Shown here: positions 11,258-22,427 of the stretch, piece after piece
How the letters are laid out: each line of letters opens with the position of its first letter
How positions within the stretch are numbered: the first letter of the stretch is position 1
NCBI RefSeq assembly: GCF_000003815.2
Contig: NC_049993.1
Coordinates: 2,074,645-2,134,644 of the forward strand
DNA: 60,000 nt
Direction: 5' to 3'
Source: Branchiostoma floridae
Lineage: Eukaryota > Chordata > Leptocardii > Amphioxiformes > Branchiostomatidae
Translations under genes and position numbers: made by a program
The notes under the pieces: generated by a model
Database searches by the model: none
Seen by the model: the letters and a program-made list of their open reading frames with translations, nothing else
What the model was told of the DNA's origin: nothing

Positions 11258-14200
11258 GTTTGTGAATGCACAGCATTGAATGCATATTCATATTTTATAC
11301 ATGACCTTTTCGGAAACACGGTGACAATAATCTAAAACCTTGGAAAATACAAAATCCCCAACTGACATACTCACCTGTATTTAGCGTCACCTTTGGTACT
11401 ACCCAGTTAAGTACGTGTTGGTGGCATGTAGATCTGTAGCTGTTGCTGATATGTCTTGATTTCAGGGTATCAAATGAATAGAAAAAAATTTCTAAAAAGA
11501 GCAGAGGATCACATTTCCTAGCCATCCCACCCAATCCCTTCATACAAGGATTAACCCTTCATGCTTGTGGCTCTTGCCGTCCTGCCGTTTCCGACAAGAG
11601 CACACGTTCATATTTCCTAGCCATCCCATCACACCACTTCATACAACACACTGATCCGTCAAATCCAACATGGCGCTACCCTTCCGGTCATACATCGCAT
11701 AACAAAATGGCGGCGCAAACCTATAAATAAAGCCTGGCGGGGAGACAAAAAAAGATGTTTTTAAACCTTAAAATCGATACATCGTATTTAGTGTATTTAT
11801 AATTAAAATATTGTGCTCATAACTGCTGCTTTTGACAGTCCTGAGGGTTGTTACAAAAGTATATATGTTTTACTATTTGTATTGATTTTCAGTCATGTCG
11901 ACATAAAGGGTTCCTTAGAAATAAATCGTTAATACAATGATAAGAACACATTTAGGGTCAATTAATCAGTAAATAACAAATTATAAGTTGCTGTTTGTTT
12001 TAAGCAAAATATGCAAAAAAAATTGGAAACGTATTAGGATCCAGTTGGGATTTTGTGTAAAGTATCAAATCGTCACATCTCTTCTCATTTCAGAAATGTG
12101 GACAAAGGCGAAATCCAGTAAAGTCTGTCGGCTCATACTGACTTTGGTATCCCTTGTGATTGCGTCATCTGCTGGTCTGGCAATACTGGTCCCTTTTCTC
12201 TGGCAAACTTGTAAGGTGGGTCATTTAATAACAAGTTTATTGCAACTACATGCCCATGGGTGTGTTCGAGTACCAATAAAACATCACCTGTAACAATGAA
12301 AAGTAAAATGGCATTCAGGGCTACATACTTTAAAACTAAACTATACATGGTGCTAGATATGACAGTTTTGACCTAATATTTTTGTGACAATGGAGACCGA
12401 TTTTACCCACTTCTACCATAATATGCTTAATTTCATTTTATTGTAGATTTCATTGTAACTGCAGTGTGAAAGTGTAGTGTGAATTTTGAACACACTGGAA
12501 AATAATCGGTTTCTTATATCATCATGAAGAATTAGCGATGAAATGGGTTTCGTCTTCAACAAAATTTGAGTGGCAATATTTAAAAATCCTCCTCCGTACA
12601 GTTGAATGTATCACCCATTTCTTGAACGTAGAATGATTGATGTGTTGAGTAATCAGTCAATGTTCGTTTTTCCTATCATCACATTGCTGTCTTCTTTGAA
12701 AGGTATTCGTCTATCCTATTTTGTATTAGTTACAAGAATCGGTCAGTCAGGTCCACGTGGAGGAAGGGGCGATCCTGAATATATCAAGTATCCCTTGGTT
12801 AAATATATCAGACGAGGAAAACAAGTCGGCATTACGATCGTCTTCATCTGGACAAATGGCAACCCAATCCCTAACTACAATTGGAACCGATGTGACATCG
12901 ACTGGGACCTTGCCACCAGCTACTGGGACCTTGCCCTCCACTGCCATGACTTGGCCACCAACCACTGTCACCTTGCCACCAAACACTCTGACCTTGCCAC
13001 CAGCCACTGTCACATTACCACCAACCACTGCGACCATGGCATCCACCGCAAGGACCTTGCCACCAACCAATGTGACCTTGCCATACACCACAATGACCTT
13101 GTCACCAACCACTGTGACCTTGTCATCCACCGCAATGACCTTGCCACCAACTACTGTGACCTTGCCATCCACCGCAATGACCTTGTTACCAACCACTGTG
13201 ACCTTGCCATCCACCGCAATGACCTTGCCACCAACCACTGTGACCTTACCACCCATCGCTATGACCTTGCCACCAACCACTGTGACCTTGCCACCAACCA
13301 CTGTGACCTTGCCATCCACCACCATGACCTTGCAACCAACCACTTTGACCTTGGCATTCACCGCCATGACTTTTCCACCAACCGCCATGACCTTGACACC
13401 AGTCTCTGTGACCTTGCCACTAACCACTATGACCTTGACACCAAGCACTGGTACCTTGTCATCAACCGCTATGGCCCTGCCATTAACCGCTGTGACCTTG
13501 CCACCAAAAGCTATTACTTCATCAACAACAACCCGCGCATCTTCATCAACCAGTGGTAAGCAATTTTGATATACCCGTTTGAGGGGTTAGAGCCATGTTG
13601 ATTTGATCATATATTGATATGGCATCCATGCGTGTATCGAGGTTCAGTTTTCAACTATACTGTTACTGTTAATCACTCAAAACGGCTCTACATGCCATAG
13701 CTTACAAAGAAATATTGGAAACCGAAACGTATGCTGATATCAAAGAGTGACAAAGTTTGCAAAAAAAAGTTGAAGAATCTTTCTTTCGGTAGACCATAAT
13801 ATGAGTGTTTAGACGTTTGTTCAACCTTACTGACAACTTCACCAGATTTTGTGATAAAGGTAACATTTTTTTATTGGTCAAAATTTGTTTCATTCTCTCG
13901 CCAGCATCCGTTTTGTAGCTCCAAGGGGGTTAGGGTTAGGGTATAGTTTAGGGTAGGGTTTAGGGTTAGGGTATTGGTTAAGGTTCGTACTTTAGTTAGG
14001 GTTAGGCCCCAATCCGAATTTTGATGTTTTACCTGGAGTTTGCAATCTGTTACATAATAGAATTCCTATTTACTATAGACTCAACTGAGTGTGCTAGCAA
14101 GCCATGTCAATATGGATACTGTGTGGACAAAGATGGTGGATACAGATGTATCTGCTGGCATGGATGGACTGGGCGGAACTGTCAGCAAGGTGAGTTGATT

Positions 14201-17200
14201 TGTGTACTCGCTTAACGGTCAAATCTATCTTTAGCTTTGTAGAAGACTCGTTACATTGGCTTATTTTACAATTAGTGAAAATTTCCACGAGTTTTCATCT
14301 TTAATTCCTTATAGACAGAGATAAGTGCACCGGAACCCCATGCAAACATGGATTCTTTAAAAACAAAAAATGGCGGATACAAATGCTCTTACTTATCTTG
14401 ATGGACTGGACAGGACTGTCAGTGAGGTGAATTGATCAATATCATGTTTTTGTGTGACGATTTTGAATATTTTTATTCAAGATTAACTCTGAAGTGTTTC
14501 CTTTCCACTCCAAGAATCCAAATTGATTCATCTTATTTGGTATCAGAATGTCTCTATAATGCCTGCATTCAGATGATAAAAGCAGAGTTGATGACTACGA
14601 AATTCCTTTCTCTATAAGACAGATATCAATGGATATATCGAAAGCCCTTGTCAAAATGTTTATTGTATTGTCTTCAACAACAAGGCAAACTCTTACAAAG
14701 AAGAAAGCAGTTTAGATCTACTCATAGATTACAATTCCTCACTAGGGAGCGAAATCTGTGGGTATACCGGCCTCGGTTGTTGGAAGGACAGGCGTAACCG
14801 CGCCATTTCGAAACTCGAGGGAACGGATACACGCCTTGATGGCTCCTACTGGAAACGTCGCAACCCGATAGAAAAGTGCCACCAGGTTGCACTCACTCGT
14901 GGTTTTACAGTCTTTGCCGTCCAGAATGGCGGGCAGTGTTTCGGCTCTGCTGATGGACACAAGACCTACAAGAAGTACGGACCTTCCACAACCTGTCCAG
15001 ATGATGGAGAAGGCTGGTCATATGCGTCCGAAGTGTACAGGATTACAGGTTCGACCTTGTTCTATTAGACTCTCCTTGTTCTATTAGGGTCGCGATTTTC
15101 AACGTTGGCTATGTTCTCTTGTGCCGAGAAATGGAGTTTGCCGAGGAAGGAAGTTTGCTGTGAAGTCCCCCCCCCCAAAAAAAAAGAAACCAGCCCCGTT
15201 CCGAAGACTGCAACGGAGTCTAATGTTTAATTGTATAGGGGTGAATTTGTTTGTGAGCTAGTTCACATTTGTCCGAGGGGTAACCTTTATCCTTTGATTT
15301 TGAAAACAGGGTATTAAGGGATATGAAGTCGACGATGAGTGCAAGCAATATTTTTGAAAATAGTTGCAATATTTTGAAAATATTTTGTTTGTTAACTTGA
15401 TTCCCTTAATTTAGTGATATCGATTCAATGAACGGATATAGGTTACCACGCGGATAAAGGTGAACTAGTATTTTGTCCTTGTTCTCTGTGTTAATTCTGT
15501 AGACAAGTATATTTTCTCCCTTGCCCATATCCCTTTTCTTTATTTTACATGCTTCAATTGCTTTTGCTGTGTCTAAAGAATGTCATCAATGAAATAAATT
15601 CAGTGTGCCTGACCTTCGGAATACCAAAACATTACTTTTTATAATCACGCAAAGGTGCCAAAAATCCATGCCAACATGGACGATGTGTGAACACAAATGG
15701 TGAATACAAATGTACCTGTTCACCTGGATGGACTGGACGGAACTGTCAGCATGGTGAGTCTTTTTTTAAGTCAACGATGTATTTAATTTTTTTTCTGTCT
15801 TAATGAGTGAAACATAGGGCTTTCGCTTCCATGTGATGATTTTTTTAGAAAACAGCAACATTTTTCTCCCGGAACAATGAATATTGAAAACATGAATAAA
15901 TCAAGGTACGCACTTTCCTTTTTCCTGTATGTTTTACAATTGTTTCTCAGTTTAGCATCGTGATTTCTTTTTAATGTGAGAACTGAGAAGCAACAAATTG
16001 AGTCGATGTAGCTCAGGACATGTTTCAATGACAGGAATATTTTGCACAGATGTCTTTAATGAGTGCCGAAAGAAGCCTTGCCAACATGGACGATGTGTAA
16101 ACAAAGATGGCGGATACATCTGCAGATGCCAGAAAGGGTGGAGGGGACAAACCTGCGATCAAGGTATGTTGTTTATTGTCTACAATTTTTCGGGTTGTAA
16201 TTTTTGCTGATCAAACTGTACTAGTCCCTGACCTTTTTGCCAACTTACAAGCAAGAAAATTACATCTCAACCATTAAGAGCCTTCACGTTCGTAGGGCAA
16301 TCACACAATTCAGAATTGAATGTCACGAATTAAATATAGAAACCGGGATATTAAAAAAAATCGTATCAACCAGAGGGTTTGTCCATTGTGTCCAGAGCTG
16401 ATTGAAGACGAATATCACTTTATGGTTGTATGTCACAAATCTTCTGATATACGCAATTCTCTATACAGGAAGCTGTCATTTTATACAAAAGGATTTATCC
16501 CAATGGACCTGAAGTGCAAATTCAAATACATCTTGGCATGTGACAATCCCTGCATGGCAGGTATAGGAAAATATATCAAAGAAAGTTTAGACAAGAGAAA
16601 TTCCTCCAATGATTGTAAAAGCCTCCAATGATTGTAAGAAACTTATCTCATACTACAAATCCTGTATTAGTTAGATAAGCCTTCAGTTAAGCTATAGAAC
16701 TGCAGTTATGTAGATGCCATACTTTGTACCTTGTACAATTGTTGTGCAATAAAGTTATTATTATTAACTTAACCCTCAAGCACCCGACCTTTTTTTGCGA
16801 CTAAAATGACCGAGTGGGGTCCAAACGGACCCCAAAGTGTTTTGTTCATAAAATCTCAGTTCCAATTCTTATCAGTGATCATTGTACATATATTGCTTCA
16901 TCAATGTAAGACGAATATTTTGAGATGTTAAGGTGTTGCTAATTCTACCTCATCATCATAATTTATGCAAAAGAACAGAAGGACCACATTTTGCACTAAA
17001 TCCATGCTGACCAGAGAGGGGAATTTTGAGGCCCTTAGAAACGTTTATGTCGCATAATTCATGAACGGCTAGTGCTAAAGCTACGAAACTTAGTAATTTA
17101 CCACAAAATATCGTTAGCACAATCTTCTGGTCAATAAAGTAACTTTATCATTTTTTTGGGTTGCCATGGCAACGGAATTATGACAGGCATTTGTTTGCCA

Positions 17201-20200
17201 AATTTTGCCAATTTCGATTTAAACAAGGTTTTCTTGCTAAACTACACTTGTTTTCTTACAACAATTAAATTCTATGAAATTCAATGTAATTTTTATGATT
17301 CAAAATTTATAATTTATGCTAATTTTATGACGTCAACCAAGATGGCCGCCCTTATTGGCTAGATAACGTCATAATGTCGTCATATTATATGGTAATGACA
17401 CAAAAGTTTTTGTGAGGATTTAGTTTCACATGTTTCTTATGTTCTAAAAGTTTGGTGGTCATACGATAAGTACTTAAGGAGTTAGTCTCAAAAGTTTGTT
17501 TTAAAAACTTCACATTTTTTCTGGGGTCCCCAGACGGACTGAACCCAGACTTTCTTTATAGTTTTCACAGCATTGTACCAATCTTCGTAAAAACTTAGGA
17601 GAAGGTTTGCCCACGTTTTGGCACGTATACAGCACGTCTTTGCACGTACGGCGGGTTGTGCCCTTAGCTTTACAATACCGTGCGTGCTTACAATGTACGA
17701 AATCTTCTTCCATGTATAGACGTAGAAAACACGCAGTTGCACTTACGGCAGGTTGTGACCTCTAGAGGGTGGTGCTTTTTTCATCTTCCTCAACATAGCC
17801 TGTTACAAAACTAATTTCAGGGCCGACTAGAAAAACTCATTTTGTTATGTGTTCTTTGATATGTTATGAAAATATCTTTGTACGCTTGCCGTCCCTACTT
17901 TATTTCACAATATTCGAAAGAAGTGTCTATATACTCATAGAAAATCATTCAAATGCGTTGTTATTAAGAATTTATTGGTACATTTTCTATCATAAATAAC
18001 TTACCTTTTAACGTTTGAAGTTTAGAGCGCCTTAAATTGCAGGAATGCATAGACATTGTTTATACACTTTGTTTTGAACAGCTTATTCCTCTTCGAACGA
18101 TTTTTATTGCCTCCATGGCCGACTTCACAACAATTGTCTTCGATATTGCCGATGATGAGGAAAATGGAAACCATTTAAACACAAGAGCCTGCTTCCAATG
18201 CTAGGATTTCTACGTAGCAAATCCAGTATCATGAGCAAAGTATAGTGACCCCAAATTGGGGTTGTGCACCAAAGCCCTATGTGAGCTAGAGAACTCGTAC
18301 ATTTGGTGTTAACTGTCTAGAAGTATATCTTTATTACAGCCAAACGATGCCAACACGGCTGGAACGAATACAAGAACCACTGCTACAAAGTTGTGACAGA
18401 CGCTGTTTCCTGGTATACTGCGGCCTCAAAGTGTAAACAAAAAAATGCATTTCTGGCTTCAATCAGAAGCAGGCAGGAGAACAACTTCATTACAAGGATC
18501 ACCTCGAATGGTAGGTAAAAGAAAACGCCTTGTTATCCTCCCAACATGCCCACAATAATCTGGTATCAACTCTTATAATTCCACCGGGTACCATTTTACC
18601 GCCACATGATCAAACTACATGAATCTAAAGAGATGAACCAATGAACAGTTTGACGTCATTGATGTTACTATTGGCAACACAAACCGTAACAAACATCATC
18701 ATTGCTAATCTACACTTGCTGTTACATTGGTGAAGCGGTTTTCTTGAAATTACCTTTTTCGAAGGTTCCAGCCAATACAATCAAATTGGTGATTGTTATA
18801 ATTGCGTCATATTTCTTAAAATGTTAAGATATCATGTCTACATCATTCTCTAAATATCAGTTTTCATATGATAAGTCGTTTAAGAGTAACAGGAGTTAGA
18901 ATATACGGGTCTCAAAAGCTACCACCCAACACCTACCACCCCTTCGTCCCAGATTAACCAAAAGCCCGGTTTGAAAAGTGTTAATGCTTATAAAGAAAGC
19001 CCTTGTGACTTTGTAACTTTATTTGTATTAGATTGAAATGTAGGATTTTATTACAGTAGAATATCTTTCAATTAATGACAGTTTAAAGGGCATAAACAAA
19101 TACCTCCGAATTTTCTATGTTTTCACAGTACATCTTGTTTATGAAGAAATAAAAAAATTGAAAGTATATGTTTCAAAATTTGAAAGTATGTGTTTGGACT
19201 GAAGAATATTCTAAGGACACATACACAGACCAATATCTTCCAGGTACTGCTAACATGTCCTTGTCAAATATTCGCTCACGTAGGTCAATACATTTGTACA
19301 TTATTCCAAATGCGAGACCAGATCACTCAATCATAAATGTGCTGTAATCCTTATAATGTTATTGATAAAAGGTTGCTGTACTGTATCTGTATGTAGTTTA
19401 GTATCTGTATGTAGTATAGTAGCCAATGCCATACGTTGTATTCTGTACAATTGCCGAGCAATAAAGTCCATGCACCTTCAATTTTTTCCGTGTTTTCCAA
19501 TGGCCAGTCTTAACGTATAATTATCACTACCTCGTGGCATCTGTAGGTCCTGTGCGAGTGTGGATCGGACTTCTTAAAATCGGCAGGTCTTGGAAGTGGA
19601 TTGGAGGGGCACCAGTCACCTATACGAATTGGGCACCTGGTGAACCGAACAACTTCTGGAGCCGTAAAGAGGACTGCGGTCACATTTTCTCTAAGGTGGG
19701 TGTTACCTTTTCTTTCTATTACAGACCAGTATTGCATACCTAGGGTACAACACCTGACGTTTGTTTGAATTTTAATCATAAATTTATCCATTAATTAACT
19801 AACCATTCTCTGTCAGTGGAAAGCCAACAAGTTTCGATGTTTTGAAGAATGTTTGAAATGTAGAGTTCAATGACCCAAAACCTTCACCAAGAGAGATAGA
19901 TACTTTTAGATAGATAGACTGATAGATAGATGGATAAATATAAATATAGATAGATGGATATTATTTACAATCTTATTTTAGCGCCATCACAGTCCTTATA
20001 GGAAATTGTAGCTAAGTATAAAAATAAGTAAACTTGTAACAGAAGAAATTGAAATGATCAACTTAAATGGTCTGTATTAGACAAATGATATATAGCAAAA
20101 GTTGGAGGAGGCACATTTTCATTCTTCTAAAGTTTAAACTTAGAAAAATAAATCAGGATATAAAGCGTTTCGTAGTAGTAATGAAATTTCAAAATCTTAG

Positions 20201-20414
20201 AGAATTTTTTACTTTTGATAGATTTGTGTATATTTTTCAATTAGCCGGCTCTAAAATGACCATCTGGACGTCGGTGCTGAAAAATGGTCTTCATAATACA
20301 TTTTACTTCGTACAGGACGTCACCTCTTGGTTAAAGCCCAGGAAGACAAGAGGAGAGTGGAATGACAGCACCTGCGACTCAGAATATTCTTACATTTGTA
20401 AGAAGCTAAAATAA
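10916..20414 (+). CDS. Gene 1: type II transmembrane C-type lectin receptor with mucin stalk, EGF and GCWKD domains
   Basis: Span of the predicted gene. The coding model joins 10960-11257, 12094-12215, 12751-13555, 14079-14189, 14746-15048, 16050-16163, 18340-18510, 19547-19695 and 20316-20414. These total 2172 nt (723 residues plus stop) with no frame break. A damaged EGF exon at 15655-15753 could also be included in frame. Order: cytoplasmic tail with paired YxxL/YxxV, membrane anchor, Thr/Pro stalk, EGF, GCWKD domain, EGF, CTLD with EPN and WND. The family role would be calcium-dependent carbohydrate binding at the cell surface, with the tail signalling or driving endocytosis; that role is inferred. 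Most modules sit on phase 1-1 exons. Confidence 0.75.
11258..12093. other. Gene 1 intron
   Basis: Intron between the tail and transmembrane exons. No further exon or repeat was recognised. Confidence 0.6.
12094..12215 (+). CDS. Gene 1 exon: transmembrane anchor
   Basis: 122-nt exon, phase 1 in, phase 0 out. It encodes EMWTKAKSSKVCR followed by about 22 hydrophobic residues (LILTLVSLVIASSAGLAILV) and 'PFLWQTCK'. Basic residues lie on the N-terminal side and no signal peptide precedes it, so type II topology is predicted. No charged residue lies inside the membrane span. Gene 2 has an exon of the same length and phases (30551-30672). Confidence 0.85.
12751..13555 (+). CDS. Gene 1 exon: Thr/Pro-rich mucin-like stalk
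   Basis: 805-nt exon, phase 0 in (after 'gtcagtcag'), phase 1 out ('gtaagc'). A unique start (VHVEEGAILNISSIPWLNIS, with N-glycosylation sequons NIS) leads into about 28 heptads of the type TVTLPPT/AMTLPPT, encoded by 21-bp units often paired as 42-bp dimers. It predicts a heavily O-glycosylated rod holding the lectin head away from the membrane. Because 21 is a multiple of three, other frames on both strands are also open; this frame is chosen because it joins flanking exons in phase and matches gene 2. Confidence 0.8.
12936..13530 (+). repeat. 21-bp coding minisatellite (gene 1 stalk)
   Basis: Units are variants of 'actgtgaccttgccaccaac', alternating Val- and Met-coding versions. Gene 2 carries the same repeat at about 31190-31485 with fewer units. 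Confidence 0.85.
13926..14007 (+). repeat. Interstitial telomere-like TTAGGG repeat
   Basis: Degenerate array of ttaggg/tagggt/tttaggg in one orientation, in the intron between the stalk and first EGF exons. Confidence 0.85.
14079..14189 (+). CDS. Gene 1 exon: EGF domain 1
   Basis: 111-nt phase 1-1 exon. It encodes one complete EGF module with six cysteines: DSTEC-x3-PCQYGYCVDKDGGYRCIC...GWTGRNC. The D-x-x-EC start and D-G-G-Y core resemble calcium-binding EGFs. Confidence 0.85.
14315..14426 (+). pseudogene. Dead EGF exon in gene 1
   Basis: After 'ttatag' the sequence reads DRDKCTGTPCKHG, then loses frame in an A-run. Its 'GGYKCS' part is in another frame, followed by in-frame stops before WTGQDCQ and the donor. 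It is a recognisable EGF exon that must be skipped. Confidence 0.75.
14619..14705 (+). pseudogene. Second decayed EGF-like exon in gene 1
   Basis: After 'tctataag', one frame reads 'DINGYIESPCQNVYC' and 'NNKANSYKEES', which follows the EGF spacing but with several cysteines replaced. The frame implied by the acceptor does not match this reading, so it is probably a relic. Confidence 0.4.
14746..15048 (+). CDS. Gene 1 exon: GCWKD cysteine-rich domain
   Basis: 303-nt exon, phase 1-1, after 'ttcctcactag'. About 100 residues: LGCWKDRRNRAISKLEG, 'RLDGSYWKRRNPIEKC', 'VALTRGFTVFAVQNGGQC', 'SADGHKTYKKYG', and a C-terminal 'DDGEGW...EVYRIT'. The GCW...KC...F-A-x-Q-x-G-x-C pattern recalls WSC-type and related carbohydrate-associated domains of secreted invertebrate proteins, but I cannot name the exact family. 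The donor (gttcga) is weak. The strong coding character and symmetric phase support it as real. Confidence 0.7.
15655..15753 (+). CDS. Gene 1 exon: damaged EGF domain (possibly skipped)
   Basis: 99-nt phase 1-1 stretch ending at a good 'gtgagt' donor. It encodes NPCQHGRCVNTNGEYKCTC and GWTGRNCQH, so cysteines 2-6 are present. The first cysteine is out of frame: compared with the intact exon at 16050, two bases are missing between the first and second Cys codons. The acceptor is weak ('cacgcaaag'). It stays in frame if used. Confidence 0.5.
16050..16163 (+). CDS. Gene 1 exon: EGF domain, intact, membrane-distal
   Basis: 114-nt phase 1-1 exon between 'tttgcacag' and 'gtatgt'. It encodes DVFNECRKKPCQHGRC, 'VNKDGGYICRC' and 'GWRGQTCDQ' with six cysteines and a calcium-binding-type DxxNEC / D-G-G-Y signature. 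Confidence 0.85.
16215..16767 (+). mobile_element. LINE 3' end (cysteine-rich C-terminus and 3' UTR)
   Basis: Frameshifted coding sequence with 'RRAITQFRIECHELNIETG' followed, in the next frame, by 'NQRVCPLCPELIEDEYHFMVVC'. This H-x-L-x-IE-x-G ... R-x-CPLC ... EDE-x-HF-x-x-x-C arrangement is typical of the end of many animal non-LTR elements. It ends in 'gtgcaataaagtta' and a (TTA)n tail. It lies in the intron between the last EGF exon and the CTLD. Confidence 0.8.
16769..17560. mobile_element. Diverged relative of the piggyBac-type MITE
   Basis: Begins TTAACCCTCAAGCACCCGACC and contains an interior clearly related to 4101-5020 (around 'ttttgaggccc', 'gttgccatggcaac', 'tgacaggca'). The right end is not clear, so the boundary is approximate. 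Confidence 0.5.
17561..18339. other. Gene 1 intron; 3' part duplicated upstream of copy 0
   Basis: From about 18130 the sequence aligns with 2320-2539 ('ttgccgatg.tga.gaaaatggaaacc'). No extra exon was seen. Confidence 0.5.
18340..18510 (+). CDS. Gene 1 exon: C-type lectin domain part 1
   Basis: 171 nt, phase 1-1. It encodes AKRCQHGWNEYKNHCYK, 'VSWYTAASKC' and 'AFLASIRSRQENNFI'. The N-terminal cysteine pair marks a long-form CTLD. Its paralogues are 2540-2710 and 32068-32235. Confidence 0.87.
18640..18985. mobile_element. Fragment of the piggyBac-type MITE
   Basis: Matches the right half of 4101-5020 ('tgacgtcattgatgttact', 'aagcccggtttgaaaagtgttaa') but lacks the left half and has a mutated terminus. 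Confidence 0.55.
19378..19480 (+). mobile_element. LINE 3' UTR fragment
   Basis: 'gccatacgttgtattctgtacaattg' followed by 'agcaataaagt' matches the end of the LINE copy at 16707-16755. Confidence 0.6.
19547..19695 (+). CDS. Gene 1 exon: C-type lectin domain part 2 (WIGL/EPN)
   Basis: 149 nt, phase 1 in, phase 0 out. It encodes GPVRVWIGL, 'SWKWIGGAPVTYTNWAPG', EPN, and 'KEDCGHIFSK'. EPN in the long loop is the mannose-type calcium/sugar ligand set. Confidence 0.87.
19891..19961 (+). repeat. GATA microsatellite
   Basis: Imperfect (gata/tagA)n tract in the last CTLD intron of gene 1. Confidence 0.8.
20316..20414 (+). CDS. Gene 1 terminal exon: C-type lectin domain part 3 (WND)
   Basis: 99 nt including stop, phase 0 in after 'cttcgtacag'. 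It encodes DVTSWLKPRKTRGEWND, 'STC', and 'YSYICKKLK' then TAA. WND supplies the second half of the calcium site; the last two cysteines complete the fold. An AATAAA overlaps the stop codon (20410-20415), but whether it is used is unknown. Confidence 0.87.
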   Translation, partial: DVTSWLKPRKTRGEWNDSTCDSEYSYICKKLK

Positions 20415-21162
20415 ATCCAATCCAATATTGATATTTTAAGTAGGCTGTATGGTAAGTGGGAGTTATGCGACTCTTATTGCATCGTATTAACGATTTTAAG
20501 GTGCTTGGTAGCCACAACTAACAAGGATTGCACCGAGGCATAAAATCACAAACCCCGATTTACGTAAGAGATGTTGACACCCACCTCGCAATTGGTACAT
20601 TGAGAAAGTATCACAGAAACACATAAAATGCTACAAAAATCACACCGAAGAACAATTAGCCTTCGTTCAGGAATATTTCAAAAGTCATTGTTTATCAATT
20701 AATTTACAATACATGCTATTTCATTAACACAAGACATTGGACTTACCTAATTTTTTACTGATCAACTCGAGTTTTTGTCATGGAATGGGCAATCCAATTC
20801 TTTTGTGACGTAACGTTATGTAGATAGTATGTGTGACGCGGTGAGCAGTGGATCATAAGTTGAAGAAAGCCTATGGAGCCCTCCGTCTCTGTATAGAGAC
20901 GGTTGTGAAAATCCGACGAACATTTCTGCAAATTATAATCTACTGCTACCTTGTACTATCTACATAACTTCACGTCACAATTCCCAGACACAGACTAAGT
21001 TAATGCTGAAAAGTTAAAAAAAAAATATTGTGTTGTATTTTAATTTTATTAAGAATCAACTCCTGCCACACAGACGAGATTTCAAGTTGATACATTCTTT
21101 TTGCTAAATAGTCATGAAACTAACACCATTTTTTGTGACGGACGGTGTAAGACATAGTAGAG
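20415..21162. repeat. Duplicated 3' flank of gene 1
   Basis: Matches 6720-7760 apart from insertions (SINE in the other copy, MITE in this one). No exon was seen. Confidence 0.65.
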
Positions 21163-21350
21163 TATTATATACAGTAATTAATACTACTCACTTGGCAGAG
21201 GTTGGTGAAAAAATCATAACATTTTCCTTTCATCCGTTTTTTTTACCAGTTGGTGGAAAGGTCGGTCGATAAAAAAAGGATGAAAGGAAAAGGTCACGAT
21301 TTTTCCACCGACCTCTGCTTAGTGAGTAGTATCCATTACTGTATATAATA
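21163..21350. mobile_element. Foldback MITE with about 80-bp inverted arms
   Basis: Left arm 21163-21243 and right arm 21270-21350 are near-perfect inverted copies beginning TATTATATACAGTAAT. Landmarks are 'ggcagaggt' left and 'acctctgc' right. It is absent from the paralogous position near 7757-7770. Confidence 0.8.
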
Positions 21351-21383
21351 GTAACCCATAAAACTAGAGTTCGGCGACCTCAT

Positions 21384-22427
21384 ACCTCCATGAAAATTTA
21401 AAGCTTTCGTAAATTTCATGCAATTGACTAAGACATTAACATAATGTATGCATGGTGTTGTTAATCATTGACTAACGTTCCTATGTCACGATTATAAAAT
21501 CCCCATTATTAATCATGAAGAGGTTTTGCAATTTTTACATAAATTATGCAAATAAGTTCCTCATTACCATATTTGGTATCTGCTAATATTCCACCTATCA
21601 TAATTAACATGCGTTACATGTATTGAGGTCCAGTTATTGAAAACAATGGAACTGTACAATTTCCTCATTAATTATGCAAATTCAGTCATCATTTGCATAA
21701 CATGTATATCATTATGAACATCTTTGTCTAAGCTACCTGCATGCCTAAAAGGCAGGCAATCCATCGTTCCTTTCTGCAGTTATCCTCTTTGGAGTGTCTT
21801 GACAAAAATGCCCCTGCAGTTCCACAATTGAATGTTAGGAGACTGAAACTTGCCCCACTTTGTCATGACGCTAAAAGCTATCTACCTATCTACGACCATA
21901 TCACGGAACAAGAGATACATTGAAAAAACTGCTATGATAGAATATTCTCATTAATTATGCAAATGTACTCCTATTTTGCATAATTAGTATTTTATCTTGT
22001 ACAACATTGTCTAAGGTACCTACATACCAAAAATCATGAAAATCCGTTACTCCCTTCTTGAGTTATCCTCGTCAGAAGTTTTTGACAAAAATGCCCCTGC
22101 TATCCCAAAACTAGACGCTAGGGGGCCCAAACTTATGTCATTTTTTGCTGAGCACAAGAGCTATCTAATACTTAAAAATCTTGACGATAGCATGTTCAGA
22201 ACACCGAGATAGCAAAACCGGAAGTTGCTCTGCAGTACCAAGGTCACACACCAGGGGGCCCAAAATTGACCTTGACCTTCGTCTTCCCAACCCCTACCCA
22301 CATACCAAATATCATCGTAGTCCATCAAGAGATTCTCAAGTTATGATGACCACATATGCGGACACACAGACACACACACACAGACACAGACACACTCAAA
22401 ACTATACCTCCATTTTTCATGGAGGTA
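21384..22427. mobile_element. Dispersed element family A, copy 2 (uninterrupted)
   Basis: Left end ACCTCCATGAAAA, right end TTTTTCATGGAGGT (inverted), and a CA-rich tract at 22363-22396 just inside the right end. It aligns with 330-2020. No transposase frame is present. Confidence 0.65.

Noticed and set aside
12747-13448. 233-codon minus-strand ORF of GKVTVVG-type repeats
   Set aside because: Antisense shadow of the coding minisatellite, with no splice or start context.
12606-13559. Long ORF with Asp/His-rich repeats in the stalk region, + strand other frame
   Set aside because: By-product of a 21-bp repeat that keeps all frames open. It does not match the exon phases or the gene 2 paralogue.
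13926-14007. A chromosome end
   Set aside because: The TTAGGG tract is short, degenerate and flanked by exons of one gene on both sides, so it is interstitial.
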